A stretch of 64,000 bases of DNA, taken from positions 1 through 64,000 of the forward strand of contig JADLAV010000082.1 in NCBI GenBank assembly GCA_020848075.1, read 5' to 3'. Positions 46,114 through 54,657 of this stretch are shown piece by piece. The stretch's first letter is position 1, and each line of letters opens with the position of its first letter. Below the pieces are notes generated by a model. It was not told where the DNA came from. It did no database searches and saw only the letters and a list, made by a program, of their open reading frames with translations. A program made the position numbers and the translations under genes. This stretch comes from Burkholderiales bacterium. GTDB lineage: Bacteria; Pseudomonadota; Gammaproteobacteria; Burkholderiales; SG8-39.

Positions 46114-46158
46114 CGGCGATTCTACCGGGTTCGGGTTGCGGCATCGCGTCGTGGAACA
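46107..46158. repeat. Inverted repeat TGTTCCACG...CGTGGAACA at the cyclase promoter
   Basis: Nine-base half-sites at 46107-46115 and 46150-46158 are separated by 34 bases. The first overlaps the -24 box. The sequence resembles the palindrome at the pilin 1 promoter, so the same regulator might bind both. Confidence 0.4.
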
Positions 46159-46184
46159 TGCAGCGGCGCACCGGCAGCCGCCTG

Positions 46185-47012
46185 CTAGAAGCCGTTGCCC
46201 GCGATCATGCGGGCGTAGAGCACGCTCTCCGACAACCAGATCATCTGGTCGTCGAAGCTCGGGCCCGGCGTGTGGGAAACGAAGAATCGGTCGCCATCGT
46301 TGTTGTCGGTCTCGTCGCCGCCGCCGGCGGGCTGCGCGAAGTTCTTCCCGCGCGAGAGGATGATGGCCGGCACGCGCGCCCCCGGGTTCGCCGCGCCGCA
46401 ATCGACCGGCTTGTTCGTCGACGCCGACGTGCAGACGTACAGGTTCGGCGTCACGGCAAATCCGAGCGTGCGCAGCCTGCCCGTGGTGGTGAAGTCGCGC
46501 GGATTGCTGCCGGGCGAATCGGAGACGGCGTACATGACGCGGCCGCCCCAGCCGTCGAGGAGGAAGCCCTGCGCGTCGGTCGGCCCGATGCCGAGCGTGA
46601 GCGCGGGAAGAAAGCCCACGCTGTCGGCGCAGCGCCCGTTCACCGTGCTCTCGGGGCTGCCGGAGGTCGAGGTCACGGCCATCGCCTCCTCGCCGGTGCC
46701 GTCCACGCGCGTCGCCGCGCCGTCGCGATAGCCGATGGCGGCGTGCGCCTGCCAGTACGCCGGCAGGCTCCCGACGAAGTCGATGTTCTCCACCGCCGGG
46801 CAGGGCAGCCGCCCCTGGCGGAGCGCGAAGCCGACCAGCGCGTCGCGTGCGAGCTGCATCGACTGCTCGGTCTGGCTCGCGCTGCGCGCGTTGTTCTGCG
46901 CGTCGAGCGTCGCGACCAGGCCGCCGAGCAGGAGCGCGACGATCATGATGACCACCGCGAGCTCGACGAGCGTGAAGCCGCGTGCTCTGCGAATCGCTGC
47001 GAGGCGCGTCAT
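46185..47012 (-). CDS. Type IV pilin-like protein (minor pilin candidate)
   Basis: From ATG 47012 it is 275 aa. The leader MTRLAAIRRARG precedes FTLVELAVVIMIVALLLGG. The globular part has paired cysteines (LPCPAVEN, NGRCADS, YVCTS, VDCGAAN). At the end of the msh-like operon it could be an MshO/MshD-class minor pilin. ATG overlaps the previous gene by ATGA. Confidence 0.82.
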   Translation of the reverse strand: MTRLAAIRRARGFTLVELAVVIMIVALLLGGLVATLDAQNNARSASQTEQSMQLARDALVGFALRQGRLPCPAVENIDFVGSLPAYWQAHAAIGYRDGAATRVDGTGEEAMAVTSTSGSPESTVNGRCADSVGFLPALTLGIGPTDAQGFLLDGWGGRVMYAVSDSPGSNPRDFTTTGRLRTLGFAVTPNLYVCTSASTNKPVDCGAANPGARVPAIILSRGKNFAQPAGGGDETDNNDGDRFFVSHTPGPSFDDQMIWLSESVLYARMIAGNGF

Positions 47013-48919
47013 GGGGCCCTGTATGCCGCGAGGCGGTCGTTGAATGCGGCGGCGGGCTGGCTCGAACGCCGCTTCTCCTGGTAAGAGAGGTTCGCGATCA
47101 GGTTGCCAGCTTCGAAGTAGTTCGCGAGGTCCGTCGTCATGGCGCCCGCATCGTCCTGGCGCAGCTGCGCGGCCGGGCCGGCCTTGAACGAGCCGGAGCC
47201 GGCGAGCACGAGCACCGCGCGCGAGAAGTCGACCGTTCCGTTCGCATGGTGCGCGTCGAGGCAGGTGGCGGTGCCGCCCGACGTGCAGTCGGCGACGGCG
47301 CCGGGCTTCCCCGGCGCCGCGCCGGGGGCGATCGCGTACTGCACCAGGCGATACCACTCGTTGCGGACGAACCACGCCGTGTCGCTGCCGGGGCTGTCCA
47401 GATCGATCGTCGGAAACGCGCTGAACTGGAGCGCCGTACTGGGCGCAGAGGCGAGCCGGGCCCGATAGACCATCGTGGTCCTGCCGTTCTCGTTGGCCGT
47501 GCCGCTCAGCGTGCCCGTGGACGGAGTGGGTATGACGCTGTCGAGTTTTGCTTTGACGAGCCCGCGGGCGCCGAGGGGTATCTCGGCGTAAACCTTCACC
47601 CACGGCGCTCCCGTGTAGGACAGCGTGCAGCCCAGCGTGTCCGGCGCGCTCGGGTTGACCGCGACCGCGCAGAGCGAACTGCTCACGGTGTTGCCGCCGT
47701 CCGGACCCTGCCCGAGCGGCACGCTCGCGTCCTGCTCGTGGATCAAGGGGTCGTAGCCCGCGTACGTCGGATTGACGAGCTGCTTGATGGTCACGGTCCC
47801 CCATGCCACGTCGTCGGTGTGCAGCAGAGGCAGGTGTCCCTTCATCACCGAGGTCGAGGTGATCGGCAGCAATGCGGGCACGGTACCGGTGAAATCCGCG
47901 CGCATCTTGTCGGCGTCGAACGCCGCCGGGTAGGGCAGCGCGCCCCAGTCGGCGTAGTAGTCCTGCAAGAGCGGCACGATCTCGCGCTGCGCGCGCAGCG
48001 CGACCGCGTTCTCGACCACGGCGAAGAGCTCGGCCGCGGTGATCGACACGAGCGTGTCGTTGAAGGCCGGCGAGCGGCTCTGCATCTCGAAGACGTCGTC
48101 GCTCGTCGCGCCGGCGTCGTTGTCGAGATAGTTGTTCCTACCCTCGAGCCAGCTCCGCACGCTGTACCGGGCACCGACGCGGTCCTGGCCGGGCAACGGC
48201 TGCCCCGGCGCGATGACCACGGCGACGGCGTTCTGCGCCGGCACCGTGCCCTGCACCGTGAGCGGCCGGAAGGCGAACGGATCGGGTGCGGTCCGGTGCA
48301 CACTGTCACTGTTCAGGATGAGCGCCGGTCCGCCGGAATTCAGGTTGCCGTTCCGGACGCTGTCGGACACGGCGTACCACAGCAGATTGCCGTCCGCGTC
48401 GCGCAGCGGAGCGATGCCGAGCGTGCGCCAGGGCAGCCAGCCCACGCGGTTCTTCCATACGCCGCCGCCGGCCGTGCTCCACGAGGCGCAAGTGTCCGCC
48501 GGGAGCGCGATGCCGTCCTCGTCCGGCGCGGGGCACGGCAGGCTGCCCGGGCGATCGTTGGAACTGATGTTGAGGCCATTCGTGCCGTAACCCGCGATCG
48601 TGGCGGCGTTGTAGTAGGGCGGTGACGCGTTGTCCGGCGCGAGCGGACGCAGGCGCTGGTCGCGCACCGCATAGCCGATCAGCGCCTGCTTCGCTTCGCC
48701 GAGCGCGGTCATGGTGACCGCATCGCGGTCGACGCGCTGGGCCGCCCGGCCGAGCTGGCTGAGCAGCATGTAGAGCGCGCCCATCATGACGAGCGCGAGC
48801 AGCAAGACGAGCGCTACCCCGCGCTGCCGGAACCGGAAGCCGGCACGCGGTGCGCTCGTGCGGCGGGCGCCCCGCCCGGGCTCAGCGCCCGCGCCGCGGC
48901 TTGCTCTGGTTGTCCGCAT
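47009..48919 (-). CDS. Large pilus-associated protein with prepilin-like N-terminus
   Basis: 636 aa, not assigned to a named family. An Arg-rich lead (about 33 residues) is followed by RGVALVLLLALVMMGALYML, which looks like the N-terminus of PilX/GspK-type minor pilins. Repeated blocks resemble those of the next pilin gene: LPCPAPDEDG and LGWLPWRTLG/LWYAVSDS against LPCPAVEN and VGFLPALTLG/VMYAVSDS. The two may be related by duplication. Its size is odd for a pilin. It overlaps the mshK-like gene by 38 bases and the pilin gene by 4. Confidence 0.7.
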   Translation of the reverse strand: MRTTRASRGAGAEPGRGARRTSAPRAGFRFRQRGVALVLLLALVMMGALYMLLSQLGRAAQRVDRDAVTMTALGEAKQALIGYAVRDQRLRPLAPDNASPPYYNAATIAGYGTNGLNISSNDRPGSLPCPAPDEDGIALPADTCASWSTAGGGVWKNRVGWLPWRTLGIAPLRDADGNLLWYAVSDSVRNGNLNSGGPALILNSDSVHRTAPDPFAFRPLTVQGTVPAQNAVAVVIAPGQPLPGQDRVGARYSVRSWLEGRNNYLDNDAGATSDDVFEMQSRSPAFNDTLVSITAAELFAVVENAVALRAQREIVPLLQDYYADWGALPYPAAFDADKMRADFTGTVPALLPITSTSVMKGHLPLLHTDDVAWGTVTIKQLVNPTYAGYDPLIHEQDASVPLGQGPDGGNTVSSSLCAVAVNPSAPDTLGCTLSYTGAPWVKVYAEIPLGARGLVKAKLDSVIPTPSTGTLSGTANENGRTTMVYRARLASAPSTALQFSAFPTIDLDSPGSDTAWFVRNEWYRLVQYAIAPGAAPGKPGAVADCTSGGTATCLDAHHANGTVDFSRAVLVLAGSGSFKAGPAAQLRQDDAGAMTTDLANYFEAGNLIANLSYQEKRRSSQPAAAFNDRLAAYRAP

Positions 48920-49310
48920 GAATCTCGATCGCCCCGGGCTCGATCGCCGGGCGCACCTCGCCCCGCGTCCGGTCGAGCGTGTCGCCGATCTTGACCGGCG
49001 CGGTCATGCCCGCATCGTCGACCACGACGCGCGCCGGGTCCCTGCCCCGGTATGCGTCGTACTGGGGCACGCCATTGATCCAGGTCGTGGTCCTGCCGCT
49101 GGAGCGGCTCACCTGGCCGTTCACCGTGACGAGGCTCTCGACCACGATCTCGGGCTCGACCGCGTTCGACTCGCGCCGGCGGTCGAGCTCTTCGCGCTGC
49201 TGCGGTGTGAAGAACAGGCGCCCGAGCTCGGTGGCGGTCGCGTGCGGCGCGCCGAAGAGGAGCAGGGGGGCGAGCGCGGCAAGCGCGCAGTTCGTCAGAC
49301 GGCGTGTCAT
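48882..49310 (-). CDS. mshK: MshK-like periplasmic pilus protein
   Basis: From ATG 49310 it is 142 aa with a signal peptide (LTNCALAALAPLLLFGAPHATA). ELGRLFFTPQQREELDRRRES and VTVNGQVSRSSGRTTTWINGVP resemble MshK/PilP-type proteins that sit under the secretin. The assignment leans on position between mshJ-like and pilin genes. Confidence 0.6.
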   Translation of the reverse strand: MTRRLTNCALAALAPLLLFGAPHATATELGRLFFTPQQREELDRRRESNAVEPEIVVESLVTVNGQVSRSSGRTTTWINGVPQYDAYRGRDPARVVVDDAGMTAPVKIGDTLDRTRGEVRPAIEPGAIEIHADNQSKPRRGR

Positions 49311-49327
49311 GGCGGCCTCGGCTCCGG

Positions 49328-49942
49328 TCAGGTCGACTTCAGCTGCTTGTCGCGGATGGTCACGAGATCGATCGTGCACGCCGCGCGCAGCCGGGGCACC
49401 ACGCCCTTCTCCACGGTCGAGCGGTCGAGCCGCTGCATGGAGCACTCGCGCACCAGGACGAGCGACTTCAGGTTGCGGGAGAGATCGTCCAGGAAGGTGA
49501 GCAGGTCGCCTTCGTGCAGGAGCTGCATGTCCACCTTGAGCGGGCTCACCCGGAACTCGACCTCCGGGCTCTGCGTGAGCCCGGGCAGCTCGAGCGCGCG
49601 CTGCGGCTCGATCTGGTACTTGATGTCGAAGAGCCTGCGGTCGGTCTTGATGTGCCCGATGGTCTCGACCCAGTCGAGCCGGTGCTCGTCGCCGATCACG
49701 CCGCGCGCGAGCAGGCGGCGATAGTCGACGAGCTTCTCGCTGATCTCGCGCGCTTCCTCGGTCGCGCGCGAGAGCTTGTTCTGGACCGCCTGGCGGTCGG
49801 CGAGCGCGGTGCGGCTCGCGAGGCGGGCGCGATCGAGATAGTGGTTTGCGACCATGACGACGGCGATGCCGATCGCGATCAGGCCGACCGCGGTGGCGAG
49901 CGGGACGTAGAGCGGGCGCAGGCTGGCGCCGGGAATCTTCAT
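49328..49942 (-). CDS. mshJ: MshJ/PilO-like inner-membrane protein
   Basis: From ATG 49942 it is 204 aa: one membrane helix (LYVPLATAVGLIAIGIAVVMVA), a coiled coil (LADRQAVQNKLSRATEEAREISEKL as a heptad run), then a small ferredoxin-like periplasmic domain. This is the PilO plan. It overlaps the mshI-like gene by ATGA and likely pairs with it. Confidence 0.75.
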   Translation of the reverse strand: MKIPGASLRPLYVPLATAVGLIAIGIAVVMVANHYLDRARLASRTALADRQAVQNKLSRATEEAREISEKLVDYRRLLARGVIGDEHRLDWVETIGHIKTDRRLFDIKYQIEPQRALELPGLTQSPEVEFRVSPLKVDMQLLHEGDLLTFLDDLSRNLKSLVLVRECSMQRLDRSTVEKGVVPRLRAACTIDLVTIRDKQLKST

Positions 49943-51510
49943 GGCGCGATCCGCCTGCCGAAGGTGACGGTGAAGCGGGGAATGTCCCCGGTCCGCTCGG
50001 TGCCGATGTCGCCGGCGAGCTGCGTGCGCGAGCTCGCCTCGAAGGGCATCTTCACCGCGAGCACCTCGATGCCGGGGCGCTTGCGCAGCTGGTCGACGAA
50101 CTGGTCGACGAGGAGCTGGATGCCCCGGTAGTCCGAGGCGCTCGTCTCGCGCACCCGCGCCGCGAGTTCGATCGCCTCGTAACGCGGCTGCGCCCCCGCC
50201 GTGGCGGCGGAGGCCGGGCGCGGTGCGGCGGGTCCGCCCTCCTTGGGCTGCTCGGCGATCCTGACGTCGGACTCCCAGCGCACCTGCTCGAGTTCGATGC
50301 GCGGGGCGTTGGTGAGCACTGCGCTCAGCTCGGCCAGGAGGTCCCGGGGCGACCGGGTCTGCGCGGCGACCACCCGGTACTCCTGCATGGTCGTCCGGAG
50401 GTTGTCGGTGCTGGTCGGCATGACCGGAAACTGCGCGGTGACCCGGCCATAGCTCTGCTGCGCCGCGGCGGTTTGCGCCCGGTCCTGGTCCACGGCATCG
50501 TGCAGCCGCATGATCTCCCAGGCCTCGGACCCGGCGTAGAGCAGGCATGCCGCGAGCACCACCGCGCCGCCGGCGACGAGGCCGGCACGCCATTGGTGCA
50601 GCCGGTACGAGCCCCGCAGGTTTTCCTTCGCGTATTGGTGCGCGGGCGGATGCGCGGCTAGCAAGTGGAGATACAGCGCCTCGGCGCCCGCGCCGGCCGG
50701 GGCGGACCTGAGGCCGATCTTGCGCCGCACCTCGTCGAAGTCGACCACCCGGACGCGAAGCTGCGCGACCCCCGCCGCGGTGTCGCCTACTGCGGCAGCC
50801 TGGCCGGGCGGCGCGATCAGCAGGGCATCGACCGGGCCGCCCTCGCGCGGCAGCACGCGCATGGCGGTCAGGTACTGATAGACGCGCGTCGTCTCGCGGT
50901 CGAACGCGTCGGCGACGCGCTCGGGGCTCGCGACCTCCGCCGGTTCGAGCGGACCGAGCCGGCTGAAGCGGAGCTGACCGCCATCGATGTAGCTTTGCCG
51001 CAGGCCGGCCTGCGAGAGCGAGACCATGAGGCACGGCGTCTTCTTGTGCCCGAGCCGCGTGGCGAGCTGTGGCGCGATCAGCGCGACCGAATACACGCCC
51101 ACCACGGGCACCTCGGAGTCGCGCAGCGCCATCAGCCACGGATGGAGCTGCTGGGTGTTGGTGAAGGAGCTGAAGAGGATCCGCTCCTCGCGCCGCTGGC
51201 CGCGCTCGACCCCGAGCGAGAGCGCAACCGACAGGCTGGTGTCGCGATACCGCTGGGCGAGCTTGCGCTCGAGCAGCGTGCGGCGGTCGCCGCCGCGCAG
51301 GAAGGGAATGTTCTCCTGGTGGAAGTCCTCCTCCACCACGTCGGCGAGGACGTAGAACAGGCTCGAGGGCGCGGCGTCGAGATAGGCTGCGAACGCGGTC
51401 ACGCCCTCTTCGCCGGCGAGGAAGCTCGCATCGGTCGACAGCCTGCCCGACGACCAGAGGTACGCGGTCGCGCGGCCGGCGGTGAGGTAGAGGAGGCGCT
51501 TCGCGGGCAT
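49939..51510 (-). CDS. mshI: MshI-like protein (PilM-like plus PilN-like parts)
   Basis: 523 aa. Residues 1-290 look like an actin-fold PilM/GspL cytoplasmic domain (VDALLIAPPG, then LYLHLLAAHPPAHQYA). One membrane helix follows (VAGGAVVLAACLLYAGSEAW), then a PilN-like coiled coil and periplasmic domain (LLAELSAVLTNAPRIELEQVRW). It would connect the ATPase side to the PilO-like partner. Fusion of PilM- and PilN-like parts is read from domain order; remote similarity only. Confidence 0.72.
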   Translation of the reverse strand: MPAKRLLYLTAGRATAYLWSSGRLSTDASFLAGEEGVTAFAAYLDAAPSSLFYVLADVVEEDFHQENIPFLRGGDRRTLLERKLAQRYRDTSLSVALSLGVERGQRREERILFSSFTNTQQLHPWLMALRDSEVPVVGVYSVALIAPQLATRLGHKKTPCLMVSLSQAGLRQSYIDGGQLRFSRLGPLEPAEVASPERVADAFDRETTRVYQYLTAMRVLPREGGPVDALLIAPPGQAAAVGDTAAGVAQLRVRVVDFDEVRRKIGLRSAPAGAGAEALYLHLLAAHPPAHQYAKENLRGSYRLHQWRAGLVAGGAVVLAACLLYAGSEAWEIMRLHDAVDQDRAQTAAAQQSYGRVTAQFPVMPTSTDNLRTTMQEYRVVAAQTRSPRDLLAELSAVLTNAPRIELEQVRWESDVRIAEQPKEGGPAAPRPASAATAGAQPRYEAIELAARVRETSASDYRGIQLLVDQFVDQLRKRPGIEVLAVKMPFEASSRTQLAGDIGTERTGDIPRFTVTFGRRIAP

Positions 51511-51515
51511 CGGAT

Positions 51516-52715
51516 CTAGAGCTTGATCTTCGTCATCATGTCGTAGATGGGGCCGAGGACCGAGAGCATGACCCAGCCGAGGATCAGCCCGAGCACGACG
51601 GTGAGCGCGGGCTCGATCATGACCTGCATGCGCGCGATGCTCTCGCGCACCTCGCGCGTGTAGAAGTAGCTCACGTTGAGGAGCGCGGTGTCAAGCCCGC
51701 CGGTGGCCTCGCCGACGCGCAGCATGCGGATCACGAGCGGCGGGAAGAGCCCGATCTCCTGGAACGCGGCGGTCACGTTCTTGCCGTCCGCGATCTGCTG
51801 GCCCACGGCCTGGAGGCCTTCCTGGATGACCACGTTGCCCGCGGTCTCCTCCGAACTCTTGATGGCGTCCAGGATGGTGATGCCGGAGGAGTACATCAGC
51901 GCGAAGACGCTCGCGAAGCGGGACAGGATGATCTTGCGCAGGATCGGCCCCACCACGGGAAGCCCGAGCTTGATCGCGTCGAGGTGGTAGCGCACGCGCG
52001 GGTTGGAGCGGGCCGCGAACTTGATCCCGGCCCAGATCGCGAACGGCGCGGCGATGACCGCCCACCAGTAGCTCACCAGGAAGGCCGACACCTGCATCAG
52101 GATGCGCGTGTGCAGCGGCAGCGTCTGGCCCATCGTCTTGATGAGCGTGACCATCTGCGGCACGAGGTAGAGCATCAGGAAGAACGTCACGAGGATCACG
52201 ACCCCGCCCACGAACGCGGGGTACATCATGAGCTTCTTCGTCTGCGCCGCCAGCTCGTCCTCCCACTTGAGGCTCTCGGTGAGGCTGCGCAGCACCTCGG
52301 GCAGACGGCCGGTATCCTCGCCGGCCCGGATGAGAGACCGGAACACCGGCTGGAACACCTGCGGATAGTTGCCGAGCGCGCCGGACAGGTTCTGGCCGCC
52401 CTGGATCGCCTCGATCAGGCCGCCGACGACCTCGCGGAATCGCGGGTTCTCGACGCTGTCGCGCAGGTCGGTGAGACCGTCGACGAGGGTGACCCCGGCA
52501 GTGGTCATCTGCTCAAGCTGGAAGCAGAAGTTGATCAGGTCCTGGCGCTTGACCCGCCACGCGCCGCCGCCGCCGCTCTTGGTCGGGCCGCCGACGATGA
52601 GGTCGAGGCCCATGCGCTTGAGCCGCAGTTCCAGGTCGACCAGGTTGAGCGCGTCGACCTGGCCAGTGACGGTCTTGCCGCTGCCGTCGATCGCTTTGTA
52701 GATGAAGAGCGCCAT
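51516..52715 (-). CDS. mshG: Type IV pilus inner-membrane platform protein (MshG/PilC/GspF)
   Basis: A 399-aa T2SSF protein. The N-terminus MALFIYKAIDGSGKTVTGQ and two homologous T2SSF domains are seen (FCFQLEQMTTAGVTLVDGL and LSRFASVFALMYSSGITILDA), with GGQNLSGAL / GKNVTAAF and three membrane helices. It anchors the assembly ATPase. Confidence 0.93.
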   Translation of the reverse strand: MALFIYKAIDGSGKTVTGQVDALNLVDLELRLKRMGLDLIVGGPTKSGGGGAWRVKRQDLINFCFQLEQMTTAGVTLVDGLTDLRDSVENPRFREVVGGLIEAIQGGQNLSGALGNYPQVFQPVFRSLIRAGEDTGRLPEVLRSLTESLKWEDELAAQTKKLMMYPAFVGGVVILVTFFLMLYLVPQMVTLIKTMGQTLPLHTRILMQVSAFLVSYWWAVIAAPFAIWAGIKFAARSNPRVRYHLDAIKLGLPVVGPILRKIILSRFASVFALMYSSGITILDAIKSSEETAGNVVIQEGLQAVGQQIADGKNVTAAFQEIGLFPPLVIRMLRVGEATGGLDTALLNVSYFYTREVRESIARMQVMIEPALTVVLGLILGWVMLSVLGPIYDMMTKIKL

Positions 52716-52927
52716 TCCTCGCGGGCAGACTACCGGAATTTCAAAAGGATACCTCGTCTCTGCGATTCGCGGCGCAGGGGAGATCGGGCGCCGTGATGCC
52801 CGTCACGGCGCCAACCACGGACGAAGACAGCTCGAGGGCGGGAAAGGGAAAACCGCGCGCGCCGGGAGGCGCCGGATGCCGCTCCGGAACCGGACGATAC
52901 CTGCGCGGCGCCGGTTCGAACGCGGGG
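52716..52927 (-). other. 212-base gap between mshE and mshG
   Basis: An unusually long gap inside a tight operon. It holds a perfect hairpin (listed) and, on the minus strand, TATCCT (52746-52751) about 30 bases before mshG, a weak possible -10. No small ORF is convincing. Confidence 0.5.
52787..52812. terminator. Strong hairpin between mshE and mshG
   Basis: GGCGCCGTGA-TGCCCG-TCACGGCGCC: a perfect 10-bp stem with a 6-nt loop. No U-tract follows. It may reduce read-through or protect upstream mRNA from 3' decay and so set mshE and mshG levels apart. Confidence 0.45.
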
Positions 52928-54637
52928 CTACATGCGGTCGGTGAGGTCGATGACCCGCATCAGCTCCTCGAGCGAGGTCGAGCCGTCGAGCACGCGCCGC
53001 ACGCCGTCGTCGGCGAGGGTGCGGAAGCCCTTCGCGAGGGCCGCGGTCAGCATCTCGCGCGCGGTGGCGCGGTGGGCCATCATCTCGTCCAGCTCGCCGT
53101 CGAGCTTGAGGAGCTCCATGATCGCGAGCCGGCCGCGAAAGCCCTGGTACTCGCAGTGGTCGCACCCGACCGCCCGGTAGATCGTCGGCGGCGTGTCGGA
53201 CTTCACGCCCAGGATGCCCCAGTCGGCGGCGCTCGCCTCGTAGGGCTGGCGGCAGTGCTTGCACAGGCGGCGCACCAGGCGCTGCGCCACGATCCCGATG
53301 ATGTTGCCGGCCATGATCTCGGGGGAGACGCCGATGTCCACCAGCCGCGGGATGGCGCCGAGCGCGTTGTTCGAGTGCAGCGTCGAGTAGACCTGGTGGC
53401 CGGTCATCGCCGCGCGCAGCGCCATCTGCGCGGTGTCCTCGTCGCGGATCTCGCCCACCAGGATGACGTCGGGGTCCTGGCGCATGAGCGAGCGGATGCC
53501 GTTCGCGAAATCGAGCTTCGCCGCCTCGTTGACCGAGGTCTGGCGGATGAGGGTCATCGGGTACTCGACCGGATCCTCGAGCGTCATGACGTTGACGCCG
53601 TCGTGGTTGATGTGGTTGAGGATCGAGTAGAGGGTGGTCGTCTTGCCGCTGCCGGTCGGCCCGGTCACCAGAATGATGCCCTCGGGCCGCACGATCATCT
53701 TCTTGAGCATCGCGAGCTGCTCGTGCTGCAGGCCGAGCCCGTCCAGCGGCACGATGCCCTTCTGGCGGTCGAGGATCCGCAGCACGATGTTCTCGCCGTG
53801 GGTGGTCACCTGCGAGGCGACGCGGAAGTCGACCTGCCGCCCGGTGAGCGAGAGCGAGATGCGCCCGTCCTGCGGGGCGCGCGTCTCGGCGATGTTCATC
53901 TTCGACATCACCTTGATGCGAACGGCCATCGCGGGCCAGTAGGTCTTGTGCAGGCTGCGGATCTGCCGCAGCACCCCGTCGATGCGGTAGCGGATGCGCA
54001 GGAAGTTCTGCTCGGGCTCGAAATGGATGTCGGAGGCCGCCCGCTCGACCGCGTCGGCCAGGAGCGCCGAGATCAGCCGCACCACCGGCTGGCTGTACTC
54101 GTCGCCGCTCGCCTGCAGGCTCTGGTAGTCGATCTCGCCGGTCTCGATCTCGTGCAGGATGCCGTCGATCGACAGCTCGTGCCCGTAGAACTGCTCGATC
54201 GCGCGCGCGATCTCCTGCTCCCCGGCGAGCCGCACGTCGATCTCGAGCTCGCCGCGCAGCTGCGCGCGCACCTGGTCGAGCGCGACGATGTTGTTCGTGT
54301 CGGAGATGGCGAGGATCAGCCGGCGCCGCTCGCGGTCGACCGCGACCGGGAAGAGGTTGTGGCGGCGCGCGAAATCGCGCGGGACCAGGCGGATCGCGGC
54401 CGAGTCCACCACGATCTGGGAAAGGTCGACGCTGCTCAGCCCGAGCTTCTCGGACAGCGCGTCGCGCAGCGTGGCCTCGGATACGAAGCCGAGCTGCACC
54501 AGGAGCTTGCCGACCGGCTGGCGGCTCTTCAGCTGCTCGAGCAGCGCGATCCGCAGCTGATCCTCGGTGAGGATCCCCTGCGAAATCAGGATCTGCCCGA
54601 TGTGGCGCTTGGCTTGCGGGGAGGCCGGGGAGTTCAT
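52928..54637 (-). CDS. mshE: Type IV pilus assembly ATPase (MshE/PilB/GspE)
   Basis: From ATG 54637 it is 569 aa. Two MshEN-like c-di-GMP-binding repeats open it (HIGQILISQGILTEDQL and PVGKLLVQLGFVSEATL, residues 12-60). Then come Walker A GPTGSGKT (326-333), the Asp box TLEDPVE, Walker B LVGEIRDE, the His box and a four-cysteine zinc site (C459, C462, C492, C495). It powers pilus extension. The first-repeat arginine expected in RLG is histidine (H12), so c-di-GMP binding may be weaker. Confidence 0.93.
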   Translation of the reverse strand: MNSPASPQAKRHIGQILISQGILTEDQLRIALLEQLKSRQPVGKLLVQLGFVSEATLRDALSEKLGLSSVDLSQIVVDSAAIRLVPRDFARRHNLFPVAVDRERRRLILAISDTNNIVALDQVRAQLRGELEIDVRLAGEQEIARAIEQFYGHELSIDGILHEIETGEIDYQSLQASGDEYSQPVVRLISALLADAVERAASDIHFEPEQNFLRIRYRIDGVLRQIRSLHKTYWPAMAVRIKVMSKMNIAETRAPQDGRISLSLTGRQVDFRVASQVTTHGENIVLRILDRQKGIVPLDGLGLQHEQLAMLKKMIVRPEGIILVTGPTGSGKTTTLYSILNHINHDGVNVMTLEDPVEYPMTLIRQTSVNEAAKLDFANGIRSLMRQDPDVILVGEIRDEDTAQMALRAAMTGHQVYSTLHSNNALGAIPRLVDIGVSPEIMAGNIIGIVAQRLVRRLCKHCRQPYEASAADWGILGVKSDTPPTIYRAVGCDHCEYQGFRGRLAIMELLKLDGELDEMMAHRATAREMLTAALAKGFRTLADDGVRRVLDGSTSLEELMRVIDLTDRM

Positions 54638-54657
54638 GCGGGCCCGAGTGTACCCCG

